Below, piece by piece: positions 38,011 through 44,510 of a stretch of DNA of 58,628 nt. Under the pieces are notes generated by a model. The model ran no database searches, had not been told where the DNA came from, and saw nothing but the letters and a program-made list of their open reading frames with translations. The first letter of the stretch is position 1, and each line of letters begins with the position of its first letter. A program made the position numbers and the translations under genes. The stretch spans positions 1 through 58,628 of the forward strand of contig CALFWW010000191.1 in NCBI GenBank assembly GCA_937928575.1. Reading direction: 5' to 3'. The DNA is from an uncultured Saprospiraceae bacterium (GTDB lineage Bacteria; Bacteroidota; Bacteroidia; Chitinophagales; Saprospiraceae).

Positions 38011-38018
38011 GCTATAAC
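38011..38018 (+). repeat. Right flank of cassette-like unit (GCTATAAC)
   Basis: This is the inverse complement of GTTATAGC at 37187-37194. It is two bases after the stop codon of the cyclase-like gene. See the left-flank entry for the reasoning. Confidence 0.35.
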
Positions 38019-38030
38019 ACTATGTATGCT

Positions 38031-38274
38031 GTCCATATGTGGGTTTATTCTTACTGTTTTGTTGACACAAGAGACGAAAAAATGATTGTCAATCGTATGT
38101 ATACTAACAAGGTCTCCCCAATCTTCATCTTTTTCGATTTTTAAACTTTGAAAGCTTTCAACAAAAGGTAGAAGAACAAAATCATTAAGCGTTAAGCTAA
38201 TCAAACAATAATTTGTTTCGGTGGTTACATTTGTTTCATTGGGAACACTACTTTTATACGGAATTAAACACTGA
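38031..38274 (-). pseudogene. Fragment of a propeller-type gene (minus strand)
   Basis: An open minus-strand frame reads like coding sequence across this stretch (NYCLISLTLNDFVLLPF, then DEDWGDLVSIHTIDNHFFVS). It has the look of beta-propeller blades and no natural start or end. It abuts a plus-strand fragment of the same kind at about 38275. The two may come from one gene broken by an inversion. Confidence 0.4.
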
Positions 38275-38577
38275 TTCAGTTCATTTAATCCTAAACATGA
38301 TGACGGATTAACTTGGTTACCTATCCAGGATATTGACCCTAATCTTGTCAATTTCAACTATCGCATTGTAGATAATAAAATTGTCGGGTACTTTAACAGT
38401 CAAATTTATCACTTCGAAATGGGTAATGAAGGCTTTACGGATGTAAGAGAATTAGTCAATGATGGCTTAGCCGGAAATGCAATAACTTCAATATCCCTTT
38501 TTAATAACAAAGTATATGCGACGACGCTGTCAGGTGTTTTTACGAAAGAACTGGAGGAGTTTTTTACATATAAATAA
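38275..38577 (+). pseudogene. C-terminal fragment of a propeller/BNR-type gene
   Basis: A plus-strand frame of 100 codons ends at TAA 38575-38577. It includes HDDGLTWLPIQDIDP (a BNR/Asp-box-like S/xDDGLTW motif), then a blade-like SLFNNKVYATTLSGVFT. It has no start codon and a stop just upstream at 38272. This is the tail of a larger secreted propeller protein that is no longer intact. Confidence 0.6.
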
Positions 38578-38655
38578 CAAATCCTGAACACAACTTTGAT
38601 TGAACCAGCTAAAAGAAGAAAAGACCAAATAGAATTATCAAAACAACCATAAAAC

Positions 38656-38691
38656 AAAAAAGCGTCTCGAATTACTTCGAGACGCTTTTTT
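38656..38691. terminator. Strong bidirectional terminator
   Basis: AAAAAAGCGTCTCGA and TCGAGACGCTTTTTT are perfect 15-bp arms around a 6-base loop. It serves the HTH gene on the minus strand and the decayed propeller gene on the plus strand. Confidence 0.9.
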
Positions 38692-38698
38692 TAATTCT

Positions 38699-38959
38699 TT
38701 AGTTGGTTTGAACTACTTCTGATTCTGAGATCATTTTTTTTGCTAAATCGAGAATAGTTGTGTTTTCTAGGTGGACAATACCACCATTTGGTCCAGGTTG
38801 GATATGATTTCCGGTTGTACTACCTTCCTCATATTTTGCGGCACCAAAATAATTTCGTACGGTTTGTTCTGAGACTTGTAAGTTGTTTGCGATTTTAGAA
38901 ATAGAGCCCGTAGGTAGGCTGTGCTTGATGTGTCGTAACTCATTGAAGCTAATATTCAT
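38699..38959 (-). CDS. Small helix-turn-helix DNA-binding protein
   Basis: This is an 86-residue protein starting at the ATG at 38959 (MNISFNELRHIKHSLPTGS). An in-frame ATG 39 bases upstream is less likely. Residues about 16-37 form a helix-turn-helix (SISKIANNLQVSEQTVRNYF). The C-terminal half (GNHIQPGPNGGIVHLENTT, LDLAKKMI) is a conserved extension in a small Bacteroidota family of DNA-binding proteins of unknown target. It is flanked by a strong terminator and looks like a monocistronic regulator. Confidence 0.75.
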   Translation of the reverse strand: MNISFNELRHIKHSLPTGSISKIANNLQVSEQTVRNYFGAAKYEEGSTTGNHIQPGPNGGIVHLENTTILDLAKKMISESEVVQTN

Positions 38960-39179
38960 ATTACTTAAATGTTTTAAAAAGTTAGATAATAAGGTCAAGA
39001 CTTATGCTGTTGGAAAATTACCGAAAAGGAAAATAAAAACAAAGAGTTTGTACATATTATTTAATTATTATTTCGGCAATAAATGAAATCAAAGAATAAA
39101 AAATGGGAGCCTTTTAACTGCATCAATTTGTATATTACCGTCATTATCAATCAGATATAACACAATATCTTTATACATC

Positions 39180-39680
39180 ATGACAAAATTCCTATATGGC
39201 GGCAAACGTTTATTTTTTATCGGACTGCTATTTTTCATCGGCATGGGTTGTACGGATGAGAATGCGGTGATGCAAAATAATCTGAATCAGATGCAAGCGG
39301 ATTTAGAACAACGAATTAAACAATTGGAATCTATCCAACAACGATTCAGCAAGATTGATCCGATTGAGAAAGGCGACTTTTTACACGAAGTTTATTTTAA
39401 TCTCAAAAAAGGAATTACAGAAAAAGAATGAGCTGATTTTATCAACACACTTAGCGAATTAAAAACAATTGACGAAGCTAAAGGAACACAAATTGGGATT
39501 CCAAAAGATACCGGTGACAAACGCATCCGTAGGGATTATGATTTGGTGTTGCACATGAGTTTCAATAATTTTGAAGATTACAAAACATATCAAAATCATG
39601 AAACGCATTTATCCGTTAAAAAGAAAATTGGCAATTTGTTGGCAGGACCTCCGTTTGTTTACGATTATGAAATAAAATAA
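39180..39680 (+). pseudogene. Dabb-family (stress-responsive A/B barrel) lipoprotein with in-frame TGA
   Basis: The frame starts at 39180 with a lipoprotein signal (FFIGLLFFIGMGC) and a coiled coil (MQADLEQRIKQLESIQQR). It enters a Dabb domain (DFLHEVYFNLKKGITEKE), and meets TGA at 39429-39431 (codon 84). The same frame continues without any shift to TAA at 39678-39680 and completes the Dabb fold: ADFINTLSELKTIDEAKG, DYDLVLHMSFNNFEDYKTYQ and GPPFVYDYEIK. The intact form would be 166 residues. One point mutation explains it. TGA is a normal stop elsewhere in this window (36981, 54563), so a changed genetic code is not indicated. Confidence 0.85.
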
Positions 39681-39686
39681 AGTAGT

Positions 39687-40310
39687 ATGAAGACATACCT
39701 AAAATTTATATTGTTCTTATTACTTTTTGTAGGATTCGTTTTCCCTGGATGCGACCCTGTAGATTGTAATTGCCCGGATATCATCGGTGCTTTTTTTGAT
39801 ATCGAATCCCTGGAAGTACAAAATGTCAGAGTGAATAATGATGGATCGCGCGATGAAATTCACAATGCGAATATTGAAGTAGATTGGCAACAATATATTT
39901 TGCGAGGTGATTTCGGTGTTAGTTTTTTTGGTAATAATCAACCAAGACCTAATTTTGGTTTTTCACTGATGCCAACTGCTTATGGTTGTTCTTGTATAGA
40001 AAATGGACACAATGGATCAATAGAAAAATTAGCGCAATTTAAAGTGATCACCAGAAATGATTTTAATGAAGATTATCTGGCGAACGATACGATTAATGCT
40101 TTGATAAATATTTCTATTTGGAGAAATGACCCTATGGATTTAGACGAATTTATTCAAAGCGATACCAGCGACATCCATTATCAAAATTTCGATCTATCCT
40201 TAAAATATGCACCGACTTTATCTACTGAATTTGCTGCTGATATTTATATTCAATTGATGAATGGCGAGGAATATCTTGTTTCCAATAATCCGATTAAATT
40301 AATGCAGTAA
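39687..40310 (+). CDS. Hypothetical lipoprotein (DUF5034-like)
   Basis: This 207-residue lipoprotein has a signal peptide with a lipobox-like VFPGC. It is rich in beta-strand patterns, and the Cys-rich DPVDCNCPDIIGAFFDIESL segment after the lipid site resembles Bacteroidota DUF5034-type lipoproteins. That assignment is tentative and the function is unknown. It starts 6 bases after the end of the Dabb frame, so the two were probably made from one mRNA. Confidence 0.6.
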   Translation: MKTYLKFILFLLLFVGFVFPGCDPVDCNCPDIIGAFFDIESLEVQNVRVNNDGSRDEIHNANIEVDWQQYILRGDFGVSFFGNNQPRPNFGFSLMPTAYGCSCIENGHNGSIEKLAQFKVITRNDFNEDYLANDTINALINISIWRNDPMDLDEFIQSDTSDIHYQNFDLSLKYAPTLSTEFAADIYIQLMNGEEYLVSNNPIKLMQ

Positions 40311-40344
40311 ACTTTTTTTGTTTTGTAAAACCTCTCAGAGAGGT

Positions 40345-40941
40345 CTACTCACACTTCCCTCGTTTCCAAGAAGTCAGCCCAGCACGCTGTGCCATACACT
40401 TATTGTCATACGTCACCTCATTACAACCACAAACTGGTGCATATTCTTTCGTGCAAGCTTTGTTGGTAATTTTAGAAGGGTCAATACAATCTCCCTCACA
40501 TTTTCCAGGAGTGAATCTTTGCACGCCTGCTCTTCCAGCTAAGCAATCGTTGGAGTAGGTTTTTCCATTACAACCGCAGACAGGTTTGTATAAACGAGGG
40601 CAAGCCCCGTTTCCAGATTGAATAGCGCTTGGATCAATACAACCTTCACTTGGTTCACCCGTTTCTTTGATGGTTGGTCCACAATCGCCAGGTGTCCAAG
40701 AAGTGACACCAGATTTTTCTGCATAACACTTGTTAGGATAGGTTTCTCCATTGCAACCGCAGACAGGAGCATATTCTTTAGTGCATGGTTTTGATGGATC
40801 AATTTTGGAATTATCAATACAAGGTTTTTCTTTGACAGGTGGAGTAGGAGCGGTACTTGTTATTTTCTGCGTATCATGGCAACTAAAAAGATAGATACTC
40901 ATGACTACCAACAATGTAAAGTTGTATTTAAGCTTTTTCAT
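40345..40941 (-). CDS. Triple Kazal-domain lipoprotein (putative protease inhibitor)
   Basis: This 198-residue lipoprotein (lipobox LFSC) carries three Kazal-type domains of about 45 residues. Each shows the CxxxYAPVCGCNGxTYxNxC core: PCTKEYAPVCGCNGETYPNK, CPRLYKPVCGCNGKTYSND and CTKEYAPVCGCNEVTYDNK. Kazal domains bind serine proteases tightly as canonical inhibitors. The domains alternate with short ID(P)SKI-type linkers. The next gene downstream of its start, on the same strand, is the secreted trypsin-fold protease at 41025-44246, whose stop lies 83 bases upstream. That placement suggests self-protection or control of the protease, though inhibition of foreign proteases is equally possible. 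Confidence 0.87.
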   Translation of the reverse strand: MKKLKYNFTLLVVMSIYLFSCHDTQKITSTAPTPPVKEKPCIDNSKIDPSKPCTKEYAPVCGCNGETYPNKCYAEKSGVTSWTPGDCGPTIKETGEPSEGCIDPSAIQSGNGACPRLYKPVCGCNGKTYSNDCLAGRAGVQRFTPGKCEGDCIDPSKITNKACTKEYAPVCGCNEVTYDNKCMAQRAGLTSWKRGKCE

Positions 40942-40968
40942 TAATTGAGTTTGTGATCAATCGGCACG

Positions 40969-41016
40969 TTTTATTTTTGTACGCACGTTTTATAAAACGT
41001 GCCTACAAAAATAAAA
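40969..41016. terminator. 48-bp near-perfect palindrome between protease and Kazal genes
   Basis: TTTTATTTTTGTA-C-GCACGTTTTA (40969-40992) is followed directly by its complement (40993-41016) with one C-C mismatch at 40982/41003. On the minus strand this stem lies 8 bases after the protease stop, so it probably ends that transcript. The outer sequence repeats GGCACGTTTTAT at 40963-40974, which is a direct repeat of the inner arm. Confidence 0.65.
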
Positions 41017-41024
41017 TATATCTA

Positions 41025-44000
41025 CTATTTCAAAACAACCTTATTGGTTGCAATAAAATCAGTGTGCTTCAACTTAACAACGTAGATTCCAGGAGGAAAG
41101 TTGCTTAGGTCAAGGTTGTGTGTTTGTTGTCCAAAAGGAATTCTAAAATTATCCAATAATCTTCCATTCACATGATAGATTTCTCCGTTGATAATTTCAC
41201 CCATTGGAAAAGCAAGATTAATCGTCAAATTTCCTTGAGTTGGATTCGGTAGTAAATCAAAATATTGTTCTCCTAATTGTTGGATGCCAAGTACTACTTC
41301 AGTCGTGAAAGAAAAAGTGGAGGAAGTAGAGATTCCACATTGGCTTTGTCCTTCCACCTTCCAGTAGTAAGTAGTTTCACCGATTAAATTTCCTGTATAA
41401 GTATAGGTAGTTGTGTTGACAGGAAGATTTTGATCGACGATAATATTGTTTGCAAAATTAGGATCCAAAGAGATGATAATATTTAAAATGGAATATTCTC
41501 CTGGATTGACCCATTCCATAGTAGGATCGGTAACTACATTTGTAGCAGCATCTGCAGGTATATTTAACTGAGGATTTGCTGGCAGGTTTAATATATCCAA
41601 ATCAAGACTTGAAGTGTATGTATTGTTGGCATCTTGCACATTAAATTCAATTGGAAGATTTCCAGCAGCGGCTCCTGCTAAAACATTCATGGTAACATTT
41701 ACAGTAGAACCTGGTTCAGGATTAGCTGGATCAAAAATAAGTTCCACCCCATTACCAGGATTCACTTGAGTAAATGAAATAGGTGATTGAAATCCGCCAC
41801 CTAAATATACTTCAAAAGTGGAAGCTGCACCTGAGCAAATAATAAAGTCAGTTTGAGAAGGAATAATATCCACTGAATTATCAGGAACAGCACAAATTTC
41901 TAATCCCCAATTATTCAAACTTCCACCATCTTGATTCGCGCTATCCTCCACGGTTAAAGTCCAAGTACCTTGTGGATTTTCTCCATTAAAAGCAGCCAAA
42001 GAACCAGTTGGAGGATAAGTACCTCCATCCGCATAAGGACATGGCAACATATCAGTGCTTTGATCATCAAAATTGACATCAAAATTATCTTCTTGATCAC
42101 ATGCTTCATTAACTAAAACAACAGAAGTCCCTTCAGGACTTTCAAGTATAAAAGTCAAATCAGAAACCCAACTATGCGTTCCTTCCAAATCAATTACATT
42201 TAAATCAGCGATAACCCCACCTGCTGGGACATTTAAGGTCGAAGTAATCGTGTTTGGAGGACCAGCATCTATCGTTATGGGAGTATCTGTAGTCATATTG
42301 TTGGTGCATACGATATTAGCTGTGGTAAAAGACTGAGTAGCAGACCAAGCTCCAGTTCCACATAAATTGTTTCCTCTAGTTCTCCAATAGTAAGTCGTTA
42401 ATGGTTGAAGAAATGTACTACTAAAAAACAGTTCAGATTCAAGCATTGGATTCGAAATTACGATGTTGGAAAAGTTAGCATCTGTAGCAACTTCGATTTC
42501 ATAGGTACTTGCACTGGTCGCTCCCCATTCAAAGGTAGGGCTTGTGGTGATGTTGGTACTCATATCTACAGGAAAAATAAGCCCTGCCATCGCTGGAATA
42601 TCGTCATATAATTCCAAAAATAAATTGGTTACAGAATTTTCAATGCCGTCCGTACCATTTACTGCAAATGGATAGTTTCCAAAAGTTTGGCTAGCGGTAT
42701 TACTAATTGTTAAAGTGATCACTTCGCCAGGTGCAGGAGTATTGTTGGAAAAAGTACCCGTCAGTCCAGCAGGTAATCCTTCAATTGTCAAATTTACATT
42801 ATTAGCAAAATTCTCGCTAACGGTTAACTGGTAGACTGCATTATTAGGAGCACAAATTTCGGACAAGACATTATCCACTTCGATTGCAAAGCCACAATCT
42901 TTTCCATCTATGACCATGATTCCAGTATTATTAGGATCGATCCAATCTTTCAATCGATTGTTGGGAGCACCACCTCCTTCCCAAGATGCGTTAAACCATC
43001 CATAAGAATCATATTCATCATTTCCGCAAGCAGCTCCACCACCATGCAGTTGACCGATTATCCTTTTATCTTGATCAAATAACGGAGAGCCGGAGGACCC
43101 AGGTTCGGTGGTACCAATATCCCAATCAGGAACAATAATGTGATTGCCATCAGGAATATTTGCATCGCCTGGCCATTCACCGCGATATACTGGATCATCC
43201 TCAAAACTAATTCTCTTTTCATCATTGCTTGGATGATGCACAGCAATGGCGCTGGTTGCTATTGTTTCCTCAGCATTCCATCCTGCACGATAAGCTTCCG
43301 CAGAAGGATTCACAGGATCATCTAATTCTACAATTGTAAAATCTGAAGGTGTCCAAGTAGCTCTCATAATGGATCCAGTATTGAAGTCATCTAAAGGTCC
43401 ATCACCGTTTCCACCACTTTCAGCACTATTCGGTTGACGGCAAGTAGTATTTTCAAAATTCCAGTAAGTGACCAAACTTGGTGCATTTCCAGCTGACATT
43501 CCACAGTGATCTGCCGTCATGAAAAGTGGCGTACAATCTTGAGCAGTATTATTGACCAAAAAACCAGTGCAATTGGCACTACCATTTAAGTGCATAAAAG
43601 CAACAGATTGAATAATGTCACGATAGCCATCTACAATTCCCCATCCATCTGCTTCACCACATATAACATCTAGATTGCAAGATCCAGACATGAAAGATGA
43701 AGAATTGATTCCAATGAAATCATGATTGACAGATTTCAATTCCAATTCAAAGTTATTTCGGTTATTTTCTTTTAGCCAAACTTCTACAATGATATCATCT
43801 CCGTCTACTACAGGTGTCCACAATTGTTCATGTTCTTCATTATCAGCAGGGGTGAAAGGACCTAAAATACTTTCATAATCAGGAGTATAGATTACCATGG
43901 TTCCGCCAGAAGGCATTTTATATTTTGAAAATCCAAGATTTAAAGATTTTGCTTTCTCAGAATGGATTCGCAATCTCCATATAACGGAACCATCATTAAG

Positions 44001-44246
44001 CGTTGTCCATTTTCCAATCTCTTGTGAAGATTGGTTGATGTAAAAGGTATGTGCAAAATGATTAGGTCTTCCTTTTCTTCGAAGTTCCATTTCAGCTTTC
44101 CTCAAGTCTTTATTGTCAAGAGGAGCCATATCAAGCACTTCCACATTTTTCAAATCGAGTGCTAAAGGTGCAACACGACTATCTTGTTGGGCAAATAAAT
44201 TGGTAGTTAAAAAAACTACGAATAGAAGATGGAGTAAGTATTTCAT
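41025..44246 (-). CDS. Secreted trypsin-fold (lysyl endopeptidase-like) protease with P-like and T9SS type A domains
   Basis: This exported protease has about 1073 residues; I start at 44246, where the signal peptide begins (MKYLLHLLFVVFLTTNLFAQ). A propeptide-like region (about 25-185) precedes a serine protease domain (about 190-450) with the triad in MTADHCGMS (about H247), SDFTIVELDDP (about D302) and TEPGSSGSPLFD (about S386). The Cys-rich insertions match lysyl endopeptidase-type S1 enzymes. Fibronectin-like regions, a P-like domain (about 655-800; EGTHSWVSDLTFILESPEG and NPQGTWTLTVEDSANQDGG) and more beta domains follow. The C-terminus is a type A sorting domain (LLPNPTQGNLTINL, PPGIYVVKLKH). 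It is secreted through T9SS. Confidence 0.9.
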   Translation of the reverse strand: MKYLLHLLFVVFLTTNLFAQQDSRVAPLALDLKNVEVLDMAPLDNKDLRKAEMELRRKGRPNHFAHTFYINQSSQEIGKWTTLNDGSVIWRLRIHSEKAKSLNLGFSKYKMPSGGTMVIYTPDYESILGPFTPADNEEHEQLWTPVVDGDDIIVEVWLKENNRNNFELELKSVNHDFIGINSSSFMSGSCNLDVICGEADGWGIVDGYRDIIQSVAFMHLNGSANCTGFLVNNTAQDCTPLFMTADHCGMSAGNAPSLVTYWNFENTTCRQPNSAESGGNGDGPLDDFNTGSIMRATWTPSDFTIVELDDPVNPSAEAYRAGWNAEETIATSAIAVHHPSNDEKRISFEDDPVYRGEWPGDANIPDGNHIIVPDWDIGTTEPGSSGSPLFDQDKRIIGQLHGGGAACGNDEYDSYGWFNASWEGGGAPNNRLKDWIDPNNTGIMVIDGKDCGFAIEVDNVLSEICAPNNAVYQLTVSENFANNVNLTIEGLPAGLTGTFSNNTPAPGEVITLTISNTASQTFGNYPFAVNGTDGIENSVTNLFLELYDDIPAMAGLIFPVDMSTNITTSPTFEWGATSASTYEIEVATDANFSNIVISNPMLESELFFSSTFLQPLTTYYWRTRGNNLCGTGAWSATQSFTTANIVCTNNMTTDTPITIDAGPPNTITSTLNVPAGGVIADLNVIDLEGTHSWVSDLTFILESPEGTSVVLVNEACDQEDNFDVNFDDQSTDMLPCPYADGGTYPPTGSLAAFNGENPQGTWTLTVEDSANQDGGSLNNWGLEICAVPDNSVDIIPSQTDFIICSGAASTFEVYLGGGFQSPISFTQVNPGNGVELIFDPANPEPGSTVNVTMNVLAGAAAGNLPIEFNVQDANNTYTSSLDLDILNLPANPQLNIPADAATNVVTDPTMEWVNPGEYSILNIIISLDPNFANNIIVDQNLPVNTTTYTYTGNLIGETTYYWKVEGQSQCGISTSSTFSFTTEVVLGIQQLGEQYFDLLPNPTQGNLTINLAFPMGEIINGEIYHVNGRLLDNFRIPFGQQTHNLDLSNFPPGIYVVKLKHTDFIATNKVVLK

Positions 44247-44510
44247 TGATTTTAGAATTGATATAATAATTGTGTCCAAGATATTCTTATTTACCCGATA
44301 AATCGAAATATTTTCAAATAGATAACTGAACTGTATTTAAATAGGCAAAATGGTTTAAAAAACTCTGAATTTAAATTGATTGGTAAAATTCACGCTTAAA
44401 CGTATATTTACAACAAAGTATTTAATAAACTTTTAATGTGTTCTTTTATAATATTTGGCTGTTTAAAAGCATTATTATAAAAAACTTGAAACAATAAAAT
44501 TAGGTTATCC

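Noticed and set aside
37971..38357. 128-residue minus-strand gene
   Set aside because: Its first ~27 codons overlap the plus-strand propeller fragment in a shadow frame and its end overlaps the cyclase-like gene, so only the middle is treated as a possible fragment.
39429..39431. In-frame TGA as selenocysteine or a recoded codon
   Set aside because: TGA ends other genes in this window (36981, 54563), the family has no conserved Cys/Sec here and no SECIS-like structure is obvious.
44246..44279. Upstream ATG of the protease gene
   Set aside because: The signal peptide begins cleanly at the ATG at 44246.
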